DNA from: Micavibrio sp.
GTDB lineage: Bacteria; Pseudomonadota; Alphaproteobacteria; Micavibrionales; Micavibrionaceae
Direction of reading: 5' to 3'
DNA: 38,078 nt
Assembly: GCA_012960155.1 (NCBI GenBank)
Contig: DUBU01000039.1
Location: 195,573 to 233,650 of the forward strand
The position numbers and the translations under genes were made by a program. The notes under the pieces are model-generated. The model did not search any database. It was not told the DNA's origin and saw nothing but the letters and a program-made list of their open reading frames with translations. Each line of letters starts with the position of its first letter. Within the stretch, counting starts at the first letter, position 1. Positions 1 to 8,834 of this stretch are shown in pieces.

Positions 1-1992
1 ATCGCCTTTCAAACTCTGACGGAATATATGAAGAATAAGGGCCCTCAGGATATTACAGCAAAACAGTTGCGCGAGCACGTAGCTTCTCTTAAGCCTAAAA
101 AAGAAGTCAAAAAGCCTGAACCCAAAAAGACAGCAGCGCGCACCACATCAAATGTTGCCGTAAACCGTACAGAAGAACGTAACATCACAACAATTGAACA
201 CACGGCTTTTGATCGTTTGCTTACAGTTCTAAGCGAGCGCAATCGTGCATCTATTCTAAATATTTTTGAAGAAGATGCCCGCATAGGCCTAAGTGTAGAA
301 ATGCTTGAAGATACCAGAGGTAACACGAAGGGGCTTAAAGCCAAGGTTCCTGTATTGCCAAACGGTGCTAGTGGTGATGGACGACTAGAACTAGTGCGCT
401 CTGTTTTGAAACGCGCCTGTAATGACCTTGCTAAAGGCCAGCGTGGACTGACAAAGGCTCAAATGAAGGGCTACATTGATGCTGAAATTTCCGATCGCCA
501 AGAAGCTGAAGCCACACAAGCCAGCTTGATTAAACGTGGGCGCGAAGCACTAAGCTTTAAAGTTAATGTCCCTATCAAGGCGTTAAATGGTAAATCCGTA
601 CAAGATTTTGCTGAATACATGGTTGGTAAAAACCGCCGCAACGCTTTTGTAGCATTTGGCGAAAATCCTGATATTAACTTTGAGATCCGCATCGTCGGTG
701 AAAAAGAGACACCGTGCCATTTCGAGATTATATTTGATAAGCGTAATGGCGAAATTGATATGAACGATATCACCCTCGCCCAGTTCCTGCTCGCAAAACT
801 ACGTATGCAGCATGACAATGGTCGCAACATCAACAAAGACTTTGTCCGTGAATTCCTTGAAGTTACGTTCGATGAATTGAAAATGCAGTACACGGACAAA
901 AAACCAGGTGACAAAATATCCCTTATTTTTGCATCTATGGCCGCACAGGAAAGATTGTCACTTTCTTATAAAAAGCCCGAGGGGAAAAAAGATGACGATG
1001 TTGAAGCTGATGATGAAGTAACAGTTGAAAGCAAACCTGAAACAGGTAAGTCCCTGACTAGCACACTTAACATTGCCAGCGCGGTACACGCTTCAAGCGG
1101 CAACTTCAAACCTGCTGTCCACTTTGAACTTGCTCCATGGAAGGAAGATGAAAATGGCCTGTATATTGAAGAAAACGATGCCATGGGCGTTCCGCAGAAA
1201 CGCTACCCGACAGCAAACCAGATGAAATACATCGAAGCACTGCGCAGCGGTGATGTGCGTACAATCCTGCTACATGGTGAAACAGGTTCAGGTAAAACAT
1301 ACTGGGCAACACGTGTAGGTTTGGAGATGCTGCAGCAAGGTGTTTACAAACAGTTCCTATATGAACGTGCCACAGCAGTGGTTGGTACGCGTCAGTACAA
1401 CCCGTACCGCAAAGGCGGTGATACAGGTATTTTCTCGGCCGTACTGGAAGATGAAATTGCAAAGCACTTAGGCATGGGTAACGTTGATAAAGGCTATGAA
1501 TTGTTTCACAATCTTAGCAATGTAGGAATGATCAAACGTTACGAACAAATGTATCGCCGTGGTGATAACCTTGATGGCGCATTCTTGCTTGCTGACGAAG
1601 TTCAGCAAAAAGACGACGAAGAAGTATTCCACTTAACAACACGCCCTAAAGATACTGCGAAAGTTGTTATGGTTGGTGACCATAAACGTCAGAACGACCT
1701 TGGTGAGTTGTCTGGTTTTGCCCGAGCATTCAATATGTTCAGTAACCCGGAGGTTACAAAAGAAGCCATTAAGCGCCTACGCAAAATGGGTGTTGAGATT
1801 GAATCTAAGGCTGTGACAACTATTCGTTTCGGCATTGAAGATATCCGCCGCTCACCATATACAGCCTATGTAACAATGGTAAACGACGTATATGACGAGA
1901 TGTTTGGCGCCTCACAAAAGCCTGAAGGCAAAGACCATGTTGTAAAGCAAGGTCACCCGGCAGACCGCTATACAAATCCACCAAAAGTATAA
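1..1992 (+). CDS. Divergent PhoH-like P-loop ATPase with a long unrecognised N-terminal region, 5' partial
   Basis: The frame is open from base 1, and the first ATG (base 28) has only a weak upstream ribosome site, so the gene probably starts outside the window; counted from that ATG it has 654 residues. The last ~270 residues look like a PhoH-type ATPase: Walker A GETGSGKT at about 417-424, a Walker B-like GAFLLADE at 517-524, and GDHKRQ near 550 where PhoH has GDPSQID. The conserved PhoH segment around LTRPAVEAGE is replaced by an unrelated RATAVVGTRQYNPYRKGGD stretch, so this is not a plain PhoH copy. Residues 1-360 are charged and helical and match no domain I recognise; I see no PIN domain as in PhoH2. 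It lies directly upstream of phoH on the same strand. Nucleotide binding is well supported, but substrate and role are unknown. Confidence 0.75.
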   Translation: MAFQTLTEYMKNKGPQDITAKQLREHVASLKPKKEVKKPEPKKTAARTTSNVAVNRTEERNITTIEHTAFDRLLTVLSERNRASILNIFEEDARIGLSVEMLEDTRGNTKGLKAKVPVLPNGASGDGRLELVRSVLKRACNDLAKGQRGLTKAQMKGYIDAEISDRQEAEATQASLIKRGREALSFKVNVPIKALNGKSVQDFAEYMVGKNRRNAFVAFGENPDINFEIRIVGEKETPCHFEIIFDKRNGEIDMNDITLAQFLLAKLRMQHDNGRNINKDFVREFLEVTFDELKMQYTDKKPGDKISLIFASMAAQERLSLSYKKPEGKKDDDVEADDEVTVESKPETGKSLTSTLNIASAVHASSGNFKPAVHFELAPWKEDENGLYIEENDAMGVPQKRYPTANQMKYIEALRSGDVRTILLHGETGSGKTYWATRVGLEMLQQGVYKQFLYERATAVVGTRQYNPYRKGGDTGIFSAVLEDEIAKHLGMGNVDKGYELFHNLSNVGMIKRYEQMYRRGDNLDGAFLLADEVQQKDDEEVFHLTTRPKDTAKVVMVGDHKRQNDLGELSGFARAFNMFSNPEVTKEAIKRLRKMGVEIESKAVTTIRFGIEDIRRSPYTAYVTMVNDVYDEMFGASQKPEGKDHVVKQGHPADRYTNPPKV

Positions 1993-2016
1993 ATGAAAAA
2001 TTTCGGTAAAAATTGC

Positions 2017-2046
2017 TTGAAACCCCAAAATTTGAGATAATATAAG
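2017..2046 (+). promoter_or_regulatory. Candidate sigma-70 promoter for phoH
   Basis: TTGAAA at 2017-2022 and TATAAG at 2041-2046 are separated by 18 bases, in the short gap after the preceding gene. A shifted reading, TTGCTT at 2013 with GATAAT at 2036 and a 17-base spacer, is also possible. Transcription would begin near 2053, just ahead of the AAAGGGG ribosome site at 2057-2063, which agrees with a phoH start near 2071. Motif match only. Confidence 0.4.
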
Positions 2047-2070
2047 TATCTGAAACAAAGGGGTTTTAAG

Positions 2071-3078
2071 ATAAGTAGCAAACCTGAACATCGCACTATA
2101 GTTTTTGAGGACAATCGCCTTGTCCCAAGCCTTTACGGCGAACAAAATCAAAATCTTCGTAAAATTGAAGAGGCACTGGACGTAGAGATCAGTAGCCGTG
2201 GTAATGAATTGCTTATTTCCGGACAGGAAAATGCAAAACACCAGGCTGCGCAAATTCTTGAGGCTTTGTGGCATAAATTACAGCAAGGCCAAGAGGTGGA
2301 CGCCCAGACCGTCGATTCAGCCATTCGTTTTTTACAGAATAGGAACACAGACACCTTGCACCCAGATGAGAATGGTGGCCTGCATAATTTCACCGAAACG
2401 CAGGTACAGATCAAAACCAAGAAAAAGAAAATCCAGCCGCGCTCCCCACTTCAAGCAGGATATATAAAGGCTATGCACGATAATAATCTCGTGTTTGGTA
2501 TCGGGCCTGCAGGTACAGGTAAAACATATCTTGCCGTAGCTATGGCCGTTCAAATGCTGGAAGAAGGCCGTATTGAGCGTATCCTTCTAACGCGCCCTGC
2601 TGTGGAAGCCGGTGAAAGACTTGGCTTCTTGCCTGGTGAAATGAAGGAAAAAATGGACCCTTATATGCGCCCACTTTATGACGCTCTTCATGACACTATG
2701 GCCGTCGAAAAAGTGCAGAAAATGATGGCAACAGAAGAGATCGAGATTGCTCCCCTCGCTTTTATGCGCGGCCGAACACTCAGTAATTCATTCATCATTC
2801 TGGACGAAGCGCAAAACACGACAGAGCAGCAAATGCTCATGTTCCTGACCCGTATGGGCGAACGCTCACACATGGTAGTTACAGGCGACCCTAGCCAGAT
2901 TGACTTGCCATCCAATGTAAACTCGGGCCTCGTTCAGGCCGAGCGTATTTTGCGTAATGAATCAGAGATGTCTTTCATACACTTCACGTCTAAGGATGTT
3001 GTACGCCATAGGCTGGTTACTAAAATTATCAATGCCTATGACAGGCACAAAGCGCACAAGGCTACGCCCGAAGAGTAA
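2071..3078 (+). CDS. phoH: PhoH family ATPase (PhoL/YbeZ type), non-standard start codon
   Basis: A cytoplasmic P-loop ATPase of the PhoH/YbeZ family, which works with YbeY in rRNA and RNA metabolism. Residues HRTIVFEDNRLVPSLYG near the N-terminus are the family's N-terminal domain. The core has Walker A GPAGTGKT (about 145-152), LLTRPAVEAGERLGFLPGE, LAFMRGRTL, Walker B IILDEAQNTT and GDPSQIDLP. Between the in-frame stop at 2038-2040 and the conserved N-terminus there is no ATG, GTG or TTG; the first is a TTG at 2209, which would remove about 46 residues including conserved ones. I place the start at ATA 2071-2073 because AAAGGGG (2057-2063) lies seven bases upstream; CTG at 2050 is the alternative. 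With this start the protein has 335 residues, normal for the family. The stop is 3 bases before ybeY, so the two are co-transcribed. Confidence 0.9.
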   Translation: MSSKPEHRTIVFEDNRLVPSLYGEQNQNLRKIEEALDVEISSRGNELLISGQENAKHQAAQILEALWHKLQQGQEVDAQTVDSAIRFLQNRNTDTLHPDENGGLHNFTETQVQIKTKKKKIQPRSPLQAGYIKAMHDNNLVFGIGPAGTGKTYLAVAMAVQMLEEGRIERILLTRPAVEAGERLGFLPGEMKEKMDPYMRPLYDALHDTMAVEKVQKMMATEEIEIAPLAFMRGRTLSNSFIILDEAQNTTEQQMLMFLTRMGERSHMVVTGDPSQIDLPSNVNSGLVQAERILRNESEMSFIHFTSKDVVRHRLVTKIINAYDRHKAHKATPEE

Positions 3079-3081
3079 CCC

Positions 3082-3585
3082 ATGGATATCGACATTACGA
3101 TTAAAGATGAACGCTGGCAAAGCTGCGGTTTCGATGTGAATACCGCACTTAATCTTGTCGCAGGCCATATATACAATATAATTGAAATTCCTGAATATGC
3201 CACAGAGATGAGCGTAGTGCTTTGTGACGACGCATTCATACAACGGCTAAATAAAGAATACAGAGGCAAGGATAAGGCTACCAACGTGTTATCATTTCCT
3301 CAGCTTGCTGATGGCGTTATGGACCCCTCTTCGCCTGACATGGCCATGGAGAGTAGCTTAGGTGATATAATTGTCAGCTATGACACCATAGCCTATGAAG
3401 CAGAAGATCAGGAAAAGACATTAGAAGATCACTTCAAACATATGTGCGTGCACGGTATGCTGCACTTGCTAGGTTATGATCATATTGATAATGATGAGGC
3501 TGAAGAAATGGAAAGCCTTGAGGTGGAAATTTTATCCTTGATGGGTATTAAAAATCCCTATTCAGAAACAGAAATTATGGCATAA
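3082..3585 (+). CDS. ybeY: Endoribonuclease YbeY (16S rRNA 3' end maturation)
   Basis: A single-strand endoribonuclease of the UPF0054 family that takes part in 16S rRNA 3'-end maturation and ribosome quality control. The zinc-binding H-x3-H-x5-H signature is complete: His124, His128 and His134 in the stretch HGMLHLLGYDH. The upstream RGKDKATNVLSFP segment is also typical. The 167 residues are close to the usual length. It begins three bases after the phoH stop and precedes corC, the phoH-ybeY-corC-lnt order common in Proteobacteria. No anomaly is visible. Confidence 0.95.
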   Translation: MDIDITIKDERWQSCGFDVNTALNLVAGHIYNIIEIPEYATEMSVVLCDDAFIQRLNKEYRGKDKATNVLSFPQLADGVMDPSSPDMAMESSLGDIIVSYDTIAYEAEDQEKTLEDHFKHMCVHGMLHLLGYDHIDNDEAEEMESLEVEILSLMGIKNPYSETEIMA

Positions 3586-3607
3586 TGGAAAACAGGAAAT
3601 GTACAGA

Positions 3608-4573
3608 ATGAACGATACAAGACACGAAACTGACGAGCCTCCAAGTACGGCCGCCCCCGTTGCATTAAGAGAAAATGCAAACGGTGGCAAAAACGGAAAC
3701 AGCCATAACGGCAAAGCGGCCGATAACGGCGGCCTATTCAAAATTTTTAAGACCATGTTTAAAAGTAAAAACGACACTTCGCTGCGCGAAGCTATTGAAG
3801 AATATATCGAAGAGCAGGATTCACAATCCGATATTAACGAGAGTGTTGAATCCATCCATGAAAAGCATCTGCTTTCAAATATTCTGCGCTTACGCGATCT
3901 GAAAGTCGTAGATGTTATGATCCCGCGCGCTGATATTATTGCGATCGACATTAACACTACCAAAAAAGACCTGCTGACGATGCTGTCCGAAAAACAACAC
4001 AGCCGTCTGCCTGTTTACCGCGACTCGCTGGATGATGTTGTTGGCACCATCCACATCAAAGATATCCTGCAGTGCCTTGCAGAAGGCCGTAAGTTCAATA
4101 TCGCTGAAATGGTTCGTGATGTTCCTATTGTTTCACCTTCTATGGCTGTACTTGACCTGATCCTGATGATGCGTCAAATGCGCAAACATATGGCTCTAGT
4201 TGTCGACGAATTTGGCGGTATTGATGGTTTGATTGCTATTGGCGACGTTATAGAAGAAATCGTCGGTGAAATTGACGATGAGTACGACGAAGAAAACGAG
4301 CCTGAAATTGTTGAATGCAAAGACGGTTCAATCCTGATCGACGCACGCTATGATATTGAAGACTTCGAAGAAAAATACGGAGAGCTTCTGACGGAAGAAG
4401 AGCGCGAAGATGTCGACACATTAGGCGGACTTGTTTCTTCTATTGCAGGGCGTGTGCCCGTACGGGGCGAGATCATCTCTCACGAAGACTCAGGAACAGT
4501 TTTTGAGATTATGGACGCCGATCCAAGACGTGTAAATCGCCTGCGTATCAAAAATATTCCCTTGTCAGACTAA
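3608..4573 (+). CDS. corC: HlyC/CorC family CBS-domain protein
   Basis: A soluble protein of the HlyC/CorC family, historically linked to magnesium and cobalt efflux; the exact function is not settled. A Ser/Asn-rich, probably disordered N-terminus (to about residue 60) is followed by a CBS pair starting at VVDVMIPRADIIAID and containing SRLPVYRD and DDVVGTIHIKDIL, then MALVVDEFGGIDGLIAIGDVIEEIVGEI and a C-terminal CorC_HlyC domain (EEREDVDTLGGLV, GRVPVRGE). The membrane DUF21 domain of larger relatives is absent, so the protein is likely cytosolic. The start at ATG 3608 is chosen because AGGAA (3594-3598) is nine bases upstream; an earlier ATG at 3599 abuts that site with no spacer. It lies between ybeY and lnt as usual. 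Confidence 0.9.
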   Translation: MNDTRHETDEPPSTAAPVALRENANGGKNGNSHNGKAADNGGLFKIFKTMFKSKNDTSLREAIEEYIEEQDSQSDINESVESIHEKHLLSNILRLRDLKVVDVMIPRADIIAIDINTTKKDLLTMLSEKQHSRLPVYRDSLDDVVGTIHIKDILQCLAEGRKFNIAEMVRDVPIVSPSMAVLDLILMMRQMRKHMALVVDEFGGIDGLIAIGDVIEEIVGEIDDEYDEENEPEIVECKDGSILIDARYDIEDFEEKYGELLTEEEREDVDTLGGLVSSIAGRVPVRGEIISHEDSGTVFEIMDADPRRVNRLRIKNIPLSD

Positions 4574-4597
4574 GCTGTCGGCGCTAAAGCCTTAGCC

Positions 4598-6136
4598 ATG
4601 AGTATTTACAAATTCAAGCACCCTGCTTTGTGCTTTATTGCCGGCTGGTTATCTTTATTAGCTATGCCCCCTTGGGGGCTATGGCCTGCAATGTTCATAG
4701 GCCTTAGCGGCTTCTACCTGCTTCTGAATAAAGCTGAAACTAAAAAGCAAGCCTTTGCATATGGCTGGTTATTCGCTATGGGATATTTTTTGCCAGGGCT
4801 GGCTTGGATTGGAAACGCGCTTCTGGTGGAGGGGAATGATTTCAAATGGGTTTGGCCACTGGCGATACTTGGATTACCCATTCTCTTATCACTCTTTTAT
4901 GGGCTGTCATCTGTCATATATTTTATATTACACGGCGAACGGCTAAAATGGCTGCTTTTTGTTGCAATACTATCCTTAACGGAATGGACACGCGGCCACA
5001 TATTAACAGGGTTCCCGTGGAATCTTTTTGGCTACGCTTGGACTGATATAAACACAATCATGCAGACGGCCTCGATTGGAGGCATATACTTTTTATCATG
5101 TCTTACGATTATATGGGCGGCCTTCCCTGGGTTATTATTTGATAGAAGCACACCAAAAAAAATAAAGTTTTCAGTTTCTTTATTGATCATATTTACTGTC
5201 GTCTCCTGCCTAACATACGGTTTTATACGACTTCAAAAGCACGCCACAATATTTGATGATCAAATATATGTGAGGATCGTACAGCCAAATATCTCGCAAG
5301 CAGACAAGTGGGACCCGAATAAGCTTTCAGAAAATTTGCGCACATTGATCTCACTGTCAGCTGATAAGAACAATAAGTCTCCGGTAACTATTATCGTTTG
5401 GCCTGAAACCGCCATTAGTAGCAGTGCGCTAAAAGCAGAATCTGTACAAAACGCTTTAAAAGAAACGCTGGCTTCATATGAATACGATGTATTTTTAACA
5501 GCAGGCATGCTGAATAGTTATCCTGAAGAGCAACAATACTTTAACAGTATGGTCACATTGGACCGCACTTTAAGAGAAATCTCGCGCTTTGATAAAACGC
5601 ATTTAGTACCGTTTGGGGAGTACATTCCTTTTAAAGACTTAATTCCTTTTAAGCCTTTCGCTTTTTATAGTGGCTTTACTGCTGGCGAAGGGTCAAAGCC
5701 AACACAAATAACAGAGACGTTTTACTACAATCCCCTCATCTGCTACGAAATTCTGTTTCCGTCGGAGATGATAACGGCCACAAATTTGACAAAATCTTCG
5801 GCGATAATAAATGCTACTAATGATGCTTGGTATGGTGATAGTAGCGGGCCCAGACAGCATTTTGCAATGGCGCAGTATCGTGCGATTGAAAGAGGGCTAC
5901 CGGTTATAAGAGTTGCCAACACAGGCATATCAGGTGTGATTGACCCTCTTGGTCGTGTAATAAATCAAATACCGCTAATGCAGCAAAGTGCAGTTACGGC
6001 CCCTCTTCCACATTCTTTGACAGAAAGAACCATATACGACAGGTATAAGGAACTACCTTATTTTCTGGTCGTTTTAATGCTTCTGGCAGTACTTTTTAAA
6101 GATCCGGAAACGGTGGTAAATCGTAGAAAGATATAA
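4598..6136 (+). CDS. lnt: Apolipoprotein N-acyltransferase
   Basis: An inner-membrane enzyme that adds the third acyl chain to the N-terminal cysteine of lipoproteins, the last step of lipoprotein maturation in diderms. The first ~200 residues hold several hydrophobic membrane segments; the rest is the nitrilase-like periplasmic domain. The catalytic triad is visible: Glu270 in VWPETAIS, Lys333 in FDKTHLVPFGEY and Cys382 in PLICYEILFP, followed by NATNDAWYGDSSGPRQHFAMAQ. At 512 residues it has full length. Base composition is more AT-rich than the translation genes downstream. It follows corC by 24 bases and probably belongs to the same transcript. Confidence 0.97.
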   Translation: MSIYKFKHPALCFIAGWLSLLAMPPWGLWPAMFIGLSGFYLLLNKAETKKQAFAYGWLFAMGYFLPGLAWIGNALLVEGNDFKWVWPLAILGLPILLSLFYGLSSVIYFILHGERLKWLLFVAILSLTEWTRGHILTGFPWNLFGYAWTDINTIMQTASIGGIYFLSCLTIIWAAFPGLLFDRSTPKKIKFSVSLLIIFTVVSCLTYGFIRLQKHATIFDDQIYVRIVQPNISQADKWDPNKLSENLRTLISLSADKNNKSPVTIIVWPETAISSSALKAESVQNALKETLASYEYDVFLTAGMLNSYPEEQQYFNSMVTLDRTLREISRFDKTHLVPFGEYIPFKDLIPFKPFAFYSGFTAGEGSKPTQITETFYYNPLICYEILFPSEMITATNLTKSSAIINATNDAWYGDSSGPRQHFAMAQYRAIERGLPVIRVANTGISGVIDPLGRVINQIPLMQQSAVTAPLPHSLTERTIYDRYKELPYFLVVLMLLAVLFKDPETVVNRRKI

Positions 6137-6226
6137 AGTAAAGTCGTTCTTATACTTTCGGTTAGTTGCCAAAGGGCAAAAAAAGAATGCATAAGTAATG
6201 TTAGATTAAATAAACTGGATTAACTA

Positions 6227-6242
6227 TGCGCAGATTTGCGCA
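6227..6242 (+). promoter_or_regulatory. Paired TGCGCA palindromes, candidate operator ahead of the XRE gene
   Basis: TGCGCA at 6227-6232 and again at 6237-6242 are separated by GATT. Each half is itself a palindrome and the whole is an inverted repeat. It lies 20 bases upstream of the chosen ATG of the HTH gene, where an autoregulator could bind; alternatively it forms a small hairpin in the leader. The operator role is inferred from position and symmetry only. Confidence 0.3.
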
Positions 6243-6262
6243 CTCAAGGGTCGAGTAAATAT

Positions 6263-6694
6263 ATGACTGTAAAAGATAATGGGCCACATCCTGTAGATGT
6301 TTATGTAGGATCGCGGCTTAAAAAAAGAAGAAGCCTGATGGGAATAAGTCAGGAAAAGCTTGCTGACGCTGTAGGACTTACATTTCAACAAGTACAAAAA
6401 TATGAACGCGGCGCCAACAGAGTTAGCGCGAGCCGTCTTTATCAATTCTCTCAAATTTTAGAAGTACCTGTAAGTTTTTTCTATGAGGGGTTCAACGATT
6501 CTAGCGCAGCACCTGCTTTCGGTCTTTCGGATAATGATCAAGAAGGATTCGACGCAGAGGTTGACGAAGATATCTTTGAAAAGAAAGAGACTATAAAGCT
6601 TCTCAGGGAATATTATTCAATCCCGGATCCGAAACTTCGTGCAGATTTTTTCAAAATGATTAAAAGCATGGCAGATAGTCTCAAAAAATCTTAA
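6263..6694 (+). CDS. XRE-family HTH transcriptional regulator
   Basis: A small cytoplasmic DNA-binding protein (143 residues). Residues ~10-75 form a cro/C1-type helix-turn-helix: VGSRLKKRRSLMGISQEKLADAVGLTF, then QQVQKYERGANRVSASRLYQFSQILEVPVSFFYEGF. The acidic C-terminus ends in an amphipathic helix, as in the alphaproteobacterial regulators commonly found between lnt and metK. The ATG at 6263 is preferred to the TTG at 6236 because the HTH starts shortly after it and GAG/AAGGG sequence lies upstream. Its position suggests control of metK or methionine/SAM metabolism, but that is inference; no ligand domain is seen. Confidence 0.85.
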   Translation: MTVKDNGPHPVDVYVGSRLKKRRSLMGISQEKLADAVGLTFQQVQKYERGANRVSASRLYQFSQILEVPVSFFYEGFNDSSAAPAFGLSDNDQEGFDAEVDEDIFEKKETIKLLREYYSIPDPKLRADFFKMIKSMADSLKKS

Positions 6695-6790
6695 AACGCT
6701 AATATCATTAAAGCTTGAACGATCTACCCTATATGCTAGCCTGTTAGCCAGCATTCGCACTTCAACGCCTTAAAGACAGGTTTAGACACA

Positions 6791-8023
6791 ATGACATTAG
6801 CAACATCAGAAAAACAACCTATGACAAATGCAGCCAATGAGACCAGCAGAAAAGCAGAACTGAAGGAATACATCTTCACTAGCGAATCTGTTTCTGAGGG
6901 GCACCCCGATAAAATTTGTGATCAGGTTTCTGACGCTATTCTTGACCACTTCATGACGCTGGATAGCAACTGCCGCACTGCCGTTGAGTGCGTTACTACT
7001 ACAAATTACCTAGGTATTTTTGGTGAAGTGCGTGGGCCAGACAGTATTACAAAAGATGATGTCGAGGCGATTGCCAGACAGAAAATCAAAGATATTGGTT
7101 ACGAGCAAGACGATTTTCACTGGGATAAAATTAATGTAGACGTCAAAATTCATAAACAATCCGCAGATATTGCGATGGGCGTAGATGCTGGCGAGAATAA
7201 AGACGAAGGCGCCGGCGACCAAGGCATTATGTTTGGTTATGCGTGCCGTGAAACAGATGCTTTGATGCCTGCAGCAATCCATTTTTCTCATGAAATTCTA
7301 AGATCCTTAGCGGAAGCACGTCATTCAGGAGCCTTGCCTAAAATACAACCCGATTCAAAGTCGCAAATCTCTCTGGAATACAGAAATGGCATGCCTGTGC
7401 GTGCCACGTCTATTGTACTATCTACACAGCATAGCGAGGGCGTTTCGCAGCAAGAAGTACGTGATATGGTTATGCCTCATATTACAGATGTCCTTCCTGA
7501 AGGCTGGATGTGTCCGGAAGATGAACTATACATCAACCCAACTGGTCGCTTTGTAATTGGTGGCCCAGTGGGTGATGCTGGGCTTACAGGTCGTAAGATT
7601 ATCGTTGATACATATGGCGGTGCCTGTCCTCACGGTGGTGGCGCATTCTCTGGTAAGGATCCAACAAAAGTTGACCGCTCGGCAGCATACGCAGCACGCT
7701 ATGTAGCTAAGAACATTGTTGCCGCTGGTTATGCGGAACGCTGTACAATTCAGCTCTCTTACGCTATTGGCGTCAGCAAACCTCTATCAGTTTATGTGAA
7801 CACACATGGAACGGGCACTGTCCCTGAAATGGTTCTAGTAAAAGCAGTACAGAATGCAATCGATCTTAGCCCACGCGGCATTATCGAGCACCTACAGCTG
7901 CGCCGCCCGATATATGCCCGCACAGCAAGCTATGGCCACTTCGGCCGTCAAGCCGAAGCCGATGGCGGCTTTAGCTGGGAAAAACTAGACCTCGTAGATA
8001 AGTTGCACAAAATCATTGGCTAA
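6791..8023 (+). CDS. metK: S-adenosylmethionine synthetase
   Basis: Makes S-adenosylmethionine from methionine and ATP in the cytoplasm. Family signatures: [22 protein letters not shown] near residue 31, [12 protein letters not shown], and the phosphate-binding [19 protein letters not shown]; the C-terminus [13 protein letters not shown] is complete. At 410 residues it is slightly longer than the E. coli enzyme because of an N-terminal extension; an alternative ATG lies ten codons in. The leader (6695-6790) holds only a loose CCTGT/ACAGG pairing, and I recognise no SAM riboswitch. The stop overlaps the likely TTG start of trmB, so SAM synthesis and a SAM-using methyltransferase are translationally coupled. 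Confidence 0.97.
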   Translation: MTLATSEKQPMTNAANETSRKAELKEYIFTSESVSEGHPDKICDQVSDAILDHFMTLDSNCRTAVECVTTTNYLGIFGEVRGPDSITKDDVEAIARQKIKDIGYEQDDFHWDKINVDVKIHKQSADIAMGVDAGENKDEGAGDQGIMFGYACRETDALMPAAIHFSHEILRSLAEARHSGALPKIQPDSKSQISLEYRNGMPVRATSIVLSTQHSEGVSQQEVRDMVMPHITDVLPEGWMCPEDELYINPTGRFVIGGPVGDAGLTGRKIIVDTYGGACPHGGGAFSGKDPTKVDRSAAYAARYVAKNIVAAGYAERCTIQLSYAIGVSKPLSVYVNTHGTGTVPEMVLVKAVQNAIDLSPRGIIEHLQLRRPIYARTASYGHFGRQAEADGGFSWEKLDLVDKLHKIIG

Positions 8024-8714
8024 CGATAAAGAAAAAAGAGTTTATGGACGCCGTACAGGCCGCCCTCTTAATCAAGGGCGGCTTGAGGTTATGGACACTG
8101 TTTTTCCTGAAATAGAAATCACCAAAGATCTTCTGACTGAAGAAGGTAATCGCAGTGCCGCCGACATCATTGGTAAATTAACAAAGCAGACATGGCTGGA
8201 AATCGGCTTTGGCAATGGAGAACATCTATCAGGCCTAATGCGACGTCACCCTGATTGGGGCTTTATGGGCGCCGAACCATTTATCAATGGAATGTCCGCG
8301 TTTTTAAAAGATATAGAAAACGATCCACACGACAAAATACGCGTTCTAATGGATGACGCCATGATGATTGCTAACTCTCTTGCTGAAGATACTTTGGATG
8401 GTATTTACGTTCTAAATCCTGACCCGTGGCATAAGAAACGGCACCATAAGCGCCGTATAATAAATCAGGAAAACCTGGAATGCTTTGCACGCATTCTAAA
8501 GCCAGGGGCAGATCTAATAATGTCTACGGATGTCCCTGACCTTGCTGAGTGGATGTTTACGCACGCTATGGTGCACAAGTCATTCGAATGGACAGGCAGC
8601 ACGAAGGAAGATTGGGACAAAAAGCCTGAGGATTGGATCACAACGCGCTATGAAGAAAAGAAGGCAAAAGGCGCTGATAAAATGGTTTATATGCTGTTTA
8701 AGTGCAAAAAATAA
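8016..8714 (+). CDS. trmB: tRNA (guanine-N7-)-methyltransferase
   Basis: A SAM-dependent methyltransferase that makes m7G46 in the variable loop of many tRNAs. The SAM-binding motif is [14 protein letters not shown] and the family hallmark [15 protein letters not shown] is complete; the C-terminus [20 protein letters not shown] is typical. The TTG start at 8016 overlaps the metK stop by eight bases. I prefer it to the ATG at residue 26 because the preceding residues ([13 protein letters not shown]) resemble the conserved alphaproteobacterial N-terminus. It has 232 residues, normal length. Confidence 0.93.
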   Translation: MANDKEKRVYGRRTGRPLNQGRLEVMDTVFPEIEITKDLLTEEGNRSAADIIGKLTKQTWLEIGFGNGEHLSGLMRRHPDWGFMGAEPFINGMSAFLKDIENDPHDKIRVLMDDAMMIANSLAEDTLDGIYVLNPDPWHKKRHHKRRIINQENLECFARILKPGADLIMSTDVPDLAEWMFTHAMVHKSFEWTGSTKEDWDKKPEDWITTRYEEKKAKGADKMVYMLFKCKK

Positions 8715-8715
8715 C

Positions 8716-8744
8716 TTGCCAAACAAGGCTGTAATCCTTATAAA
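8716..8744 (+). promoter_or_regulatory. Strong candidate promoter for the rimP-nusA-infB operon
   Basis: TTGCCA at 8716-8721 and TATAAA at 8739-8744 are separated by exactly 17 bases, starting just after the trmB stop. Transcription would begin near 8751, about 20 bases before the terminator-like hairpin at 8770 and about 80 bases before the rimP start. Motif match; no experimental support is available. Confidence 0.6.
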
Positions 8745-8769
8745 ACTATAAAAACCCGGAATTGATAAG

Positions 8770-8798
8770 GGTGGGCCGCAAGAAAGCCCGCCTTTTTT
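8770..8798 (+). terminator. Intrinsic terminator or attenuator hairpin before rimP
   Basis: GGTGGGC (8770-8776) pairs with GCCCGCC (8786-8792) over seven base pairs including one T-G wobble, with a nine-base loop, and is followed by six T (8793-8798). It can end the metK-trmB transcript. Because the promoter at 8716 lies upstream of it, it would also act on transcripts entering rimP-nusA-infB. Confidence 0.75.
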
Positions 8799-8834
8799 AA
8801 TGCCTTTTTTATGGAGCAAAACGGACTAGCTAAT

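Noticed and set aside
471-914. 147-residue open frame opposite the PhoH-like gene
   Set aside because: Inside a well-supported coding region on the other strand; no independent evidence.
6164-6188. Terminator after lnt (TTGCC/GGCAA repeat)
   Set aside because: The repeat is followed by A rather than T on the coding strand, and the loop and stem are too small for a confident call.
6695-6790. SAM riboswitch upstream of metK
   Set aside because: I looked for SAM-I, SAM-II and SAM/SAH core motifs and found only a loose CCTGT/ACAGG pairing with a 31-base loop. Not enough to call.
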